This document shows, in pieces, positions 18,813 through 31,000 of a stretch of 64,000 bases of DNA; the stretch's first letter is position 1; every line of letters begins with the position of its first letter. A program made the position numbers and the translations under genes. The notes beneath the pieces were generated by a model. The model made no database searches. It was not told the DNA's origin and saw only the letters and a program-made list of their open reading frames with translations. Source of the DNA: Macrocystis pyrifera (lineage: Eukaryota; Sar; Phaeophyceae; Laminariales; Laminariaceae); assembly GCA_031763025.1 (NCBI GenBank), contig JASSKH010000023.1:7157501-7221500 (forward strand), written 5' to 3'.

Positions 18813-21800
18813 TATTTTTGTAGTAGATCCGCGTCTTTCTGCAATGCTCAACGTAGATGAAGGGAGAGGAGGAGGAGTGTTACACCCCGGCGTCTGTGTT
18901 TCTGTTCGATATGGAGGGAACCGGATAGAAGGCAGCGGCAGCAGGAACAGTTGTGGCAGGAACGGCCACGGCGGCAGCAGCAGCAGCACGCGCAGCGGCG
19001 CGCCCGGCAGCAGCAGACCCAGTCATCGGCGCTTTTCTGGCGCGACCGGCTTGCCGCGCCGATGGACGGGGAGCAGTAACGGCAGCAGCAGCAACAGCAG
19101 CAGCAGCAATAACAGCAACAATAGCAATAGCCGCAGCTTTTGCGAAGGGGGCGGCGACAGGATCAGAGAAGAAACGTTCACGGAAAATTCATCGAAAGGG
19201 CACAAGCGCTCTTGAGACGAACACAGGGGGTACACCTAGAAGGGTCCACAGGCCCCAGAACGGTTCCATAGGCAAGGATGGAGGGAGGGAGTAGGGTGGC
19301 GGCGAGAGAGCCCAACGCACGCAGCGGAGTAGTTGCACGAGTGGGTGACGCCCTATTATCGGTGAAAGAGGCGTCGCCTCGAAAGAGGCGTCGTCTCGTA
19401 GCGGGATAGGGTGCAGATGAACACACACACCTTGAGGACGCACCAGTAGCCTCTATTTTTCGGGAGCGACTTTCTTTCGCGAAGAAGCGCAGCAGAGAGG
19501 GGGGGGGGGGGGCGGGGCCGAGGGGAGGAGGAGAGAGGGAGGGAGAGGTTTTACGATTCACGTATGGGGATATTGTGATCAAAAAAAGGTGTTGTGTTGG
19601 TGTCCAAGAGAGAGCATGAAAAGAGAGCGAGCTTGCGGGGAGGGATTATTAAAGGAAGACTTTCATTTTTTTTTTTTTTTTTTTTTTTCGGTGGTGCGAT
19701 TTTCTTGTGCAATGTATCACAGACGAGTCTTTCGGTCATACGGGGCAAGAAAGTCTACGAGGTGGCGTGGATAAATTTTTGTTTTGTATTGACGCGAGAC
19801 ACTCTGCGTTGGGGCCGCCGTAACGACGGAAACACTGCCACCTTAACCACACCAACGAGGTCAGAGGTCAGGGTAGAGCCCTGGCGTTGTCTTTTTTTAA
19901 CAAATTTTAGCCGCGACGCGGGAGGGCGGGAGGGTGGGCAGGCGGAGGAAACAAGGGCGGTGGCGGGTTTTGGGGGGGGGGGGGGGGGGGGGGGCTTGGA
20001 GGGTATTTGATTGCCCGTGTTGTATTTCGTCTGTGCCCCATGTTTTGATTGATGGCTTGCTCCGACGATGTCTAAAAACAGCGGCGCTTCGGGCCTTTTT
20101 GCTTTTATGAGTTGCACCTTTAGGAAGATTTACGGGTGGATGGCGTTTTTGAGAGATGAAGAAGTGTTTTTTTTTGTTATTCCTTGGTGCTGCAAGTTTA
20201 GTGTGTGAGGAACCGCTTCGATTGTGTTCATCTCGAACAAAGTCGTGTGCGGCGTACGTATACGGCGGGCCGTTTTGGGAAAGGAAAGAGAGGGAAGAGA
20301 AATGCTGGGAGTTTTCTACGTGCGAGCGTGACATTTTCATGACGTGTTCGGCGCACCCTGTCTCCATCGCGACCGTGCAGGCAATTTTAAGATGGGGTGG
20401 TGACGAACCAAACGCGACGATTGAGACTACAGGCGAAACGCGGTCGATGCGAAGAAGATATCTGAGTTGCGAAAGAGAACATTTGACTTCGGCGGGGGCG
20501 TTTTTAAGCTAGTTGGCCTAACGGCGGCGGCGTAAACGTGGTTTGGGTTTTGGGGGCGTTTTTGCTACCAAGCTATTTGCATATGATGTTAGGCGAGTTG
20601 CCGCTTTTCCTAATAAATATGGAGGGGCGTTGCTTGGTTGATTTTTTCGGAGGTGTCAAACCGGCCGAGTTTGAGATGAACTACTGGTGGTATTTTTTGA
20701 GTGTGAAGGGGGCGGGTATTGACTGTTTTGATAGACAATTTGGGTGAACGGTGTGTCGACTGCGGGACGTGGGGCAGAGAACTGAAAGGAGGAAAAAGGA
20801 AGGGTGTGAAGGGGGGGGGGGTGGGGCAGGTCGTTTTATATTTTATTCCTTCAGGAGCGCGCTAGCTTTTTCGCGCGCATGGTGTGTCGCCCCGGCGTGT
20901 ATGCTGCTGCTGTTGTACTGTACAAAGCTGTGGATGACCGCCTTCAATTTATCGTCCGTTCGAACCAAACGGGGCCCTGGGGGGGGGGGGGGGGGGGGGG
21001 GGCGGGGCGGGGGGGGCGGAGAGCTAAGGGATACCGCTCTCACTGCTGATGCAAGCGGGGCGATCCTATCGGCGCTCTCGAGTATTGTTTGCGGTACGAC
21101 GATAACATCGTTGTTGTTTACTCTGTGTGCGTTCTCAGGTTGCCGGCCGCTGATGATGATGTTTTTTAGGACATGACGTTCACGTGTTTTTCTATTATCC
21201 GGCCGGTAGTTCTCTCCAATGCGGGAGTGGGGGGGGGGGAGGAGGGGGCAGGTGCGCGTCTTTCGTTGTTTCCGTGTGGTTCGTCTGTTCACATCGACTG
21301 GCGGGTCGGACTGCGCGTTGTTGTCTTTTACCGGTCGTCGCAGTCCCCAGAGCGTTTTTTTTTTTGTTTTCGTTTTACATCTGTTGATCTTGAAGCTACT
21401 ACTGTTGTGATACATCCAGTACGAGTAGCTGTTGTTGATGTACTACTAATGCTGTAATGTAGCTCTTATAAGTGCTGCGAGTACTACTACTATAGACTGC
21501 ATGCGCGTGGCTTGTAGTACGTCATTTTTTGCGCCTGTGTGTTTGTGTGTGTGTGTTTTTTTTCTTCACTTTTCATTTTTTTTCTTCGTTCTCCATTTTT
21601 TCCCGCTTTTTCGGAGCATGCAAGTGTTGTGACCATCCGATTTGATGTGTTGCTCTGCTCGGTGACGAGATGCTAAATGCGTTTTGTTTTCGTTTTGTGT
21701 TTGCTCTCGTACATGCTATTAATAGTTCTTGACGATTTGTACGTTATTAAGGTTACAAGTGTTTTCAAGGGCCACCCGACCTCTCGTGTCGCCTAGATCA

Positions 21801-23719
21801 CCCCTAGCGTCCTGCAGACACAGGGAGAAGCGGCATATTATCCGTTTGTTACGGTAGGCAAATTGCTGCGGGCTCTGTCGATCCGTTTTGTCGACTCGCA
21901 GTGGTGCCACGGGGGGGGGGGGGTGGGGGGGGGGGTGGGTAGCGGGGTTGTTTATTATAGAAAAGAGACGAAAAGAGGCGCGCATCGGCGCAAGTTATTA
22001 TTCGGCGACGACAGCAAACACTGATTGAGTAGTTGCTTCCATTTTTTAAGAGAGTACGAAAAAAAACACCCCCGTGGCGGTCGTCGTACCCGTTTACTGT
22101 ACGTACACAGCGGGAAGCACGCACGGGACCGGAAAGCGATACCCCCTCCCTCCCTCACCGGCTCTCTCTCTACCTGACGATCAACGTTCTCCTCCTTTGG
22201 TTGGGTTGTGTTGAGGTTTGTTTTGCTTTTTTTTATTCCGGTTGATACCAGTCAGTGTTGTTGCGGTAAGAGAGGGTATACAGACTGTATTGAATAGGGA
22301 GGTACGTACATGATAGCTGTTTGGCGTATTCGTTTCGTGTTTCGAGTAATGGGTTCGCGCTTGCTGATATGGCGGTAGCGGGTGTGTTGCGGGGAAGGGG
22401 GATGGAAGGGGGGGGGGGGGGGGGGGGAGAAGGGGGGGGGGGGAGGGCATCGTGCAGTCTCTTGGCTTGTTTTCTTCTTGCGCGCGCCGCACCGCGCCCA
22501 CCGATCGGCTTTTGATTACGACGATGATGCAGCTGCTGCACTCGTTGGTGCGTTCGGGATGACCATGTCGATCTGTAAAATATTGCGTGTTGAGGTCGGT
22601 TTGCAAACAACGCAGCAGCAGCAGCAGCACTGCTCACTGCTGTCTGGCATCCAAAGTTCGGTGGCCGAGACGGAGGACCGCGGACGTTGACGAATCGACG
22701 CATATAATATATTAAAGACGTACGAAGTACCATGAATATATGAAGGGTGGTCATGATAGTGCCAACCGCTGTGCAGCTAACCGCGCGGCAGAGCGCGGGC
22801 TCTCCACATGCGCGCGACTGGTCTCCGGGAGGCCATCCACCGCCCCGCGAAACTCAAGACATACAAAGATATTTGGCTCCTTCTCAGGCTGCTGAGCTTG
22901 CTTATCTCCGGCACCGCACGCACTCTTTTGCGGGCCGCTTGCGCGTTCGGTGTTCATTCTCCTTTCATGTCTATCGAACATACCCGGCATGAAACGGATA
23001 AACCGTCATAAGCCCGCGGCTAAGATATGCACCCCGCGATACACTTCGACCAAACAACCACACAGCGCACGAAAAAAAAAAAAGCGCTCTTCTCCAGCGA
23101 AAGCAGCAACCCAACCATTCCAAGCTCGAAAACGAAACGCCGACGTCGAAAACATGTTTCACTTCCCCCCCCCCCCTGTCTGTCCCGGCATTGTAGGAAC
23201 TAGCTAGTAGGGGTGTGAGAGTCTATGGTCACATCATTCGCCTCCGGCCATGCATGGCATGAGTACACCCCCCGTCCGGCCCCAGCTTCCCCGGCCCCAA
23301 CCCCCGCCTATCCCACTCCCCTCCAACATCCCCCTTCCCTCCGTCTCGATCTCGAAACTCGAAAACGATCCCAACCCCTTCGTCAATGGACCCCCTACAT
23401 TTTGGGGGAACCAAGCTACATGAGAATCAGAGTTGGAGAAGCCTTGTTTCGCCGTGTAGCAAAATCAATTTCAACCCTCGATTGCTTTTCCTATTGCAAC
23501 ATTTTCGGTGTCCTTAGCTGCCGCGGCGGGGGCACGACCACGTCTTTCCTTGCTACCCCCCAAGCGCCCCCCCTAACGACAGCGGGGTCGGACCCTGCAG
23601 ATGTCGCGGCACAACCTTCCACTGCCCGATTCATGCGGTTTGGGTTTTCCTGGCGGCGGCGGCGGCGGCGGCGGTGCCAACGCCTGCTTCCTGCCCACCG
23701 GCGCGCCGCACGGGCAAAA
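18813..23719. other. Space between convergent genes; no gene called
   Basis: Downstream flanks of the ankyrin gene (+) and the ABCG gene (-). It contains (CAG)n/(GCA)n stretches at 18930-19140, poly(T) at 19669-19688, poly(G) at about 19973-19994 and 20980-21001, and a poly(C)-tailed element fragment at 23180-23275. Short open frames here show no family motif or splice pattern. Part of it is probably 3' untranslated sequence of both genes. Confidence 0.6.
23180..23275 (+). mobile_element. Fragment of poly(C)-tailed SINE-like element
   Basis: CCCGGCATTGTAGGA, GAGAGTCTATGGTCA and GGCCATGCATGGCATGAGTA, then CACCCCCC: the same tail as copies elsewhere, plus orientation. Confidence 0.65.
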
Positions 23720-24098
23720 CTAAGGCCCACCACCACCACCACCGCCGCCGCTGCCGCTTCCAACACGATCAGCAGCAGTAGAAACAACAGCAGCAGCAGT
23801 CGTGACTGCCTCGTCATCGAAATTACTGCCGCTGCTGCAGCTGCTACCGCTCGTCATGCTGGTGCTGCTGTTCTTGCTGCTCTTGCTACTCAGAGCGTTG
23901 GTGAGGCCGCCGCCGGCAACGCGGGTGGAGGCGTCAGCCGCCGCGGAGGAGGTCACCGAAGGCTGCGGCGCGGCAAGAAGGGATGGGTCGGCCATCGTCT
24001 GGTAGCGGGGGCTCCCCAAAGCGAGGGTCAGGTACGTCAGGGCCCAGCAACTGCCGAGGACTTTGCTCAGACTGAGCGTAGCACCCGCGACAGTGCTC
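23720..24098 (-). CDS. ABCG gene, exon 16 (last exon)
   Basis: [35 protein letters not shown]: the last membrane helix. A polar Ala/Ser/Gly-rich tail of about 90 residues follows, ending in a Gly run and TAG at 23720-23722. The tail is longer than in typical ABCG proteins and looks built from trinucleotide slippage; it may be cytosolic. Acceptor GTACTCGCAG. Confidence 0.88.
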
Positions 24099-24988
24099 CT
24101 GCGAGTACAACGAGGTTCGTCGGGTATCCGGTGTGGCCAAAGGTGGGACCGATCGCGGTGACGGGGATGGGGGCGGAGACAGGGGGTCCGCGGTCAAAAA
24201 ATGCATTACACACATCAGACGAATCAGACCACCATGATACTAGCTAGATCTCTCGGGGGCAGACATATCCATCCGAGACTTCAAGATGACCTACGTTGAT
24301 GATTTAGCTAAGGTTTGCCGGGTGGAATCTGTGTATGCCACGGCTCTTACTACAGTAGGCGCATGTTTTTTCTCGGTGGGATCTGTATGCTATGGCTCTT
24401 CTTCTTCCACAACATCTCACAACGGCAAAAACAGGACAAAGATTATCTTCAGATCGCGATCTGTCCGACGCGTGCGTACACGAAACAGTCAGTAGTTTTT
24501 GTTGACCCTCCGCCAATCTCTCGTGCGGATGAAGCGGCTGGTTTTCTGTAAATTTCTTCCCCGAGTCACCCGTTCACCACGGGGGTCACAGCCGGACCAA
24601 CAAATAGGTAGAAACAACGATTGCCAAACGAGACAAAAAAACAGACAAAGAGTCGTCCCCGGCCTCTTTCTCTCCACAACGTTATCACTGCAGTCCAAAA
24701 CTGCATAGCAGTATCTATTCCCCCCCCGCTCTCTTTCCATCCACAACACGCTATCGCTGCAGCCCTATGTGATCCCCCCCCCCCCCCTCTGGGGTACGGT
24801 CGACACTTACCCGCCGAACGCCACCCTCTCCAGCATTTGCTCTCCAGTGCGGATGCATGGCCCCCTTTACGCAGAACACCATCAACAGCAGCAACAGGAG
24901 GAGCAGGAGAAGCAACACAAGCAGCAACAGCAACAGCAGCAGCAGGAGGAGCAGCATCATCAGCAACACACAGCAGCAGCAGCAGCAG

Positions 24989-25021
<33 letters not shown>

Positions 25022-28000
25022 AGCAGCAGCGTGAGATGGGGGGTCTGGCGTTGAGCGGGGGCGAAAGAAACCCAAGCGAGGGGTTGCAGGGGTTAGCTAG
25101 GTGGAGAGGTAACACCGATATCGCAACAAGGGATCATCCACAGAGCAGATACTATCAAAAATACGAATCTGGCTGCGGACGCCTAAGACGCACAAGACTC
25201 ACGAACACACAACGCCCGAGCAGACGCATACGCCCAGACACACACGTGCACACGCGCACACACACGCTGGCACAGACAATACAGACACCGAAATACACAT
25301 CCAAACAAATACACGAAAGCCCACAACCACACACAAAACACACACACCTTTTGCTGTACAATGTCAGACGGCAAGCGAAACCAAACATCATCGACAGTCA
25401 CAACAGTGCACACGTCGGACAGTTCGTCTACAGATAGATCAGTTAGATCATCTATATCATCTCTAGATCCTAACCTGCGGTCATGAGGTGATCTGTAGGA
25501 TCTGTACAGTAAAAATCTAACCCAGGCAACTGTCCTACTACTGTAGATCAGGCTGAATACATGGCTCCGACCCGGCAACATGAGCTAGGTTATACAGATC
25601 AGGGATTTATCTGCCCTGAAATATCTAGGTCATCAAGTGGGAATGATCTGTACATGATCTGTCCGCGGTGTACAACAGTGACACGGACAGACGCAGACAC
25701 AGGCCTAAGATGCGCAAGAGACATAAAAAGACACACAGTCACACAAACGTGCTGGCTTGTGGCCAGGGACTGTACTGCTGCGGCACCGACTCCATGTGAA
25801 GATATGACAACAACAGTTAACATCAATAAGTAACATCAAAGAACAACAAGGAGTCCTAGAACAACACAACCAGCAGCAGCAGCAACAACGACAACAACAA
25901 CCCACCAACACCAGCACCAGCACCAGCACCAACACCAAACCATTACCCCAGAACCAACACACCGACACCAACAACAGCCCCCACTAACAGCAACAACAAA
26001 ACCAACACCAACTTCACCGATGACAGCGGCAACGTTGACAACAACAGCACAAAAATACACACCCAAACAATCGCTAAAATCGAGTACGATCAGCCCCGCG
26101 ACCAGCCCCGTACCTCGACTTGGTATCGCACTCGAACTCCAGCCCTTTCAGCTCGTTCACGCACAAGGCTTCAAAGGCATGTTTTATCAGGGAAGCGTCT
26201 TTCACCCATCGCAGAGGACCGGGGACGTTATCCTGCGCGCATAAAACAAGGAAATATAGGCGTGAACAGCAACGGGAAGGGGGGTGAAAAGACGGCGGCG
26301 AGGAGAACTAAAATCGATTTTTAAAAAGCCATCAACCTCGATCAACAATCGAACCAACAATCAAACGAACGAACGAGCGAAACGAGCAAACAGGAGAAAA
26401 CAAAAAACTACAGTAATTCCACCAGCGTCAAAATGGAACCGAATCAAACCGAACGTGCCCAACTGGGCTAAATTGACACACGACACGAAATCGCGAACGT
26501 GGAAGTGTGGTGAGCTTAAGCTTTATTTTTACCAATCCGCCGGAGGATAAAAAAAAAAAAAAAAAAAATCAAACCGAACCGAACCGAACCGAACCGTACC
26601 GCACCGTAACCTACCAAACTGTACCGTACCGTACTGAACCGTGCCTCGCCGTACCGTACCGCAGTACCGGACCGAACTCACCTGCGTGATGTAAAAGCCT
26701 GAGAGCGAAAAAGAAGAACACGTTAGAACACGTCGCGGTCCCCCATTGCCAGCGCAAAAACGACCCCGACCCCCGGAAGGTAGGCGTGCGTGACAGTTAC
26801 GAGGGACGAAGAGGCAGGCGGGAGGGGCGGGAGGGCGCACGGGAAGGATGGGAGGGGGGGTGGCAGGGGGGCGAGAGGGAATGTGGGGGACAAATATCCG
26901 GAGGGAAAGAGCGGGGGCGGGGCGAGGCGGCAAGGGGCGGCAAGGGAAAGCCCACCCGCGGGAAAGAATGTGGCGTTAGATCAGTAGGCTAAAGGAGGTT
27001 GAAAATAGACGACGCTGTATATCATATACTAGGGAATAAACGGCACCGCCGTGAGGGCCACATCGAAGGAGGTAGTTCTGAAGCGAACGTGGGAGGCTGC
27101 AAAAAAATGTAATAAAGATGCCCGAAAAACTAATGGAAGGAGAAATTTTGGGGGCAGAGACTGGCGGGAGTATTTACAGGCGATACAAAAATATACCTGG
27201 TGTACACGTGACAGGAAGCATGTTTGAAGAAAAAAAAATGTTTCAGGTCTTATGGGCATAGGGGGTCTCCATTCTCCCTCCATCCGCGTTTTTTCATTTC
27301 ACGACCGAATCATGCTTCGGTTAAATGATGTTCCATGCCGGCAGAGGCCAGGACCAACGAGATGCCTGTTTATCAGAATGCTTCCAGAATTTTAGCTCAA
27401 GGTGGCGCCGTTCATACTTGTTGCAATCAGAGCCGAGAACGTTATCTCTGGTAATCTTGCCTTACAGTACGGTATCATGGCAACAGTGGAAAGTACGAGT
27501 GTGGTCAGCGTTCTTCGTGTATGCCTGCCGTGAACATTTCGTGCTTTTGGGTTGCCTGTGACCATCGCCTAGAATTGAATTCGACGAGCCGGATTGTCTT
27601 CCTCTCCAGCAAGCGGAATACACGGTATTGGAATAAGCACGAAATAAAGATCAGCCGAAAATTACGCGAGTAGTACAATAGTAGAAGGGTGGGAATGAGG
27701 AGCGTGACAGATGCCTTGAGGCGGTCGATTTCCTAACTGCAATAAGCTACTGCGTTGGTGGTTCTTCTGTTGGAAAAGTATGTTGTCTGTACTGAGCTTG
27801 ACCGGTTGACGCTTTCTACGATAGAGGTAGCATATTTCCGCGAAAACAAATCTGGATGACGGGGCCTCCTTAACCCAAATTCGTCCGAATGCCAATCTTG
27901 CTCCGGAAAATGACGTTTTCGTATACTCAGGCCATGAGATTATTCATCGGGATGCAATATGATTTTTGCTGAAGTCAATGTTCGTGTGAAGTATGGAGCT

Positions 28001-31000
28001 TCTAAAGTGAAGAGCCTCAGAAAAATTAGGGTTCACCTCTATCGTAGAACGCTTCAGTTGGGAGCATGATTCACGCTCCAAATTCCCATTGTCCTTGCAT
28101 TAACCGCTTTACAACCGCTCCCACGTTTTTGGAAGAATATTACTTGGATTTAGTGCGGGACAGAAACAGACGCGCAATATTCCCACCATGCGCCAAGAAC
28201 AGAAACACACACCAACAACACAACAATAAGTAATGCGAATTACTGCAAATATAACAAGACAAGTTACTCGGAATTACGGTAGTGTGGGACAAGAAGGTGA
28301 CACAAAAGCATTCCCACTCTATCAAGTAGTCTAGGCTAACAACAACAAAAACAACAACATTTTGTTTGGGGAAACCCCGATTAGGAGTCAGTAGAGTCAT
28401 TCATAAGGGGGAATGCATTGAACCTATTATTATTACAATTTTCTGTCAAGTATTCAGGTCTGATTGAGGTAGCACCTTCCGCGTTTCAAGTCACTGGGTT
28501 CTAGCTTACCCTCTCTTTTTTCCCTATGGGGATGGTATGATTGGAATGAGACCTGCACGTCGTCAGAAGTCCAATGAAATAATAACACGCCGAAAAAAAG
28601 GTCAATGCGTGGTACCGGCAAAAAAACAACCAGTGGGGAAGGATTTCTTGACGATTTTACTTTTTTTTCTTCGTTTCAGTATCCCCCCCTGTGTGGTCTC
28701 GAAAAAGTATAGTGCGGTGTCGGATTTTTTTTGCCTCGGTTTGTTGAAGCGAGAGTGTGTTAGTCCTGGGATATCGCTTTCTTTTCGTGGTTAAGCGATG
28801 CGCGTCAGTGCAGAAACCTTTTACCTGGTACCAGGGACGTATATACGAACCAGGCAGAATTTGAAAAAAAACGACAACCACAACAAGTCTTGAACAGAAA
28901 CATATACATGTCCATCGCCACCACCACCACAACCAGCAGCCAGCAGCAGCAACCACCACTGTTACCACCACCACCACCACCAGCAACACCAGCAACACCA
29001 GCAACAAGATTCTGCTGCTGCTGGTCAGCTGGTGGCGGTGGTGAGGATGATCATCTCCATTAATAGTACATGGCACTGGTGTCTCAGTGAGCACACAGCA
29101 AGAGATGCTCACCACCACCACCATCACCACAGCAGGAGCTACCACAACCACCACCACCACCACCAGCGACAAGCTTCTGCTACTGCTGCTGGGGCTTAGC
29201 TGGCGGTGGTGTGGTGCCTGACTTGAGGATGGTTGCTGGTGCTCTTGGGGTATCTGCTACCTGGTACCTGGTACGCGGTGGAATACATACGCTTGCTTTT
29301 CCCAGGACGGCACCTGGTACCTCGTAGTAAGCAGGCCATTCAACATGACCACGCTTCGCGAACCCGGGACAGCTTTGAACACGAGCAGAGGAGGGTAGAG
29401 ATGCTTTTTAGGGGCCTTCGGAGACCCCGTACGTTTCTAAACCAATTACGCTTTCGTCACGGACGGTGACAGAAGGCGACGTACGTACCATCTGATACGA
29501 GTATCAGGGAGGATGAGCGATAAAACCTCAGGAAAGATTGAAACGAGCTACCGCACTGCTGTTGCAGTAGAGCAGCCGTGGATCGCTGTGGCCACGACGA
29601 AAAGCACGGCGCCAGTACAAGTTGTATTACAGTATATGCCAACCCGCGACGTAAGAAGACGTTGCCTTGAGGTGCCGGACATGCCGGCGTAGGGAGAAGC
29701 GAGCGTTTGCCATGCGTGCGGGAGAAAAAAACAGTTTCATTTTCGTTTTTATTCGCTCCACTCCAAGTTGCTATTTTAAATTGGGCGAACAAAGGTCCCT
29801 TGAATACCCCATAATTTTTTTTTTTGGCATCAGACGAACCACGTATATAATAGATAGATATATAGCTACGTAAAAGTTATCCGTACCGAGACGCATCGGG
29901 CGCACGTCGCGGAGAGTGGGAACGGGTTTCGACACCAAGAATGGATTTTGTCTGGTGCGTCATCCCTTCATAACATGGAGTATACCTGCCGCTACGAGGA
30001 GCTCGCGAGAGCAGGAAACTTTTGTTAGTGTCGTTTCAACTTGTGTTGCAATGGTTGATTCGGCGAGATTGGAGAATATTCTAGAACAAGAGTCTCGGCG
30101 GTCGTACATAGAACTTCGGTCGTATACAGAACGCGGCTTCAGCCACCAGCTCGAAAGGGGTACAGGTACCTTTTTTGGCGCGGTGTAAAAAACGCGTGCT
30201 ACGATAGGGGTATGAAGCATTTCCTGCCTTATAAGGCAGTATTTCTGAATGACGGGTCTCCTCAAGGTCACTGAGAAACAACAACTTACTGGAAAAGGAG
30301 GCATGCCTTATCGCCGGACTATCCATAAATATTCATCTTCCATAAATATTCATCGGGTTGCGTGCACTTTCAGTTTTCTCTCGAGGTCAGGGTTTCGGTG
30401 CTACCTTAAGGCTATATATCTCCTTAAGTTAGGAGCCTCCTCAATAAATGTGAGTTGCACTTCTATCGTACATAAGATGCACCGCTCAGGTTAGAACTTC
30501 GAATTTGCTCGTAACTACAATACCTACGGAATCATAGTGTGGATGACTTTGCAATGTATTGCTAGGGCTGAGCGTCGGCCGAAAAACTACAGGTAGACAG
30601 GCAGGAAGGGCTCAGCTGCGCACGGATGGCGCGGCAAGCGCGGCACCGTGGATAGCCGCGGAGCCCCGGCACAGCGTGTGCTCCAAGTTGGATATGGTGG
30701 GGAAGGCGGGAGAAAGAGCGGCAAGGGAGGAAGAGAAAGGAGGGAGCGTGAGGGGTGGAGGGAGGAAGGGGGGGACGGAGGGAGGGAGGGAGGGAGAGCG
30801 GGAGGCAGGGAACGAACCCCCACGCTGTGCGGAGCGGACAGCGGGGGTCTGTGCACTGCGCAACACACTACACCGTAGCGAATGCCAAAGCGAACGACCA
30901 CATAGACACGCAGATATAGATCCACAGACACACAGACAGACAGATACACGTGTCACCGCGCCCCTTGCCGAAGAAAGCGCTAGAAAGAAAGCTTCGCCCG

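Noticed and set aside
17639..18989. Long minus-strand open frames under ankyrin exon 11
   Set aside because: Shadow frames of a GC-rich, low-complexity coding exon (Ala, Pro and Arg runs).
20156..20747. Short open frames between the convergent genes
   Set aside because: No motif, codon pattern or splice partners; probably 3' untranslated or intergenic sequence.
23225..24247. 340-codon plus-strand open frame
   Set aside because: It overlaps the last ABCG exon, whose minus-strand frame has a membrane helix, correct phase and a family match. The plus frame is Arg/Ala/Ser low-complexity.
26041..26113. Continuing ABCG exon 14 without splicing
   Set aside because: The frame runs on for a while, but the exon 15 segment [14 protein letters not shown] is needed by the family and joins in phase from the GTACGG donor.
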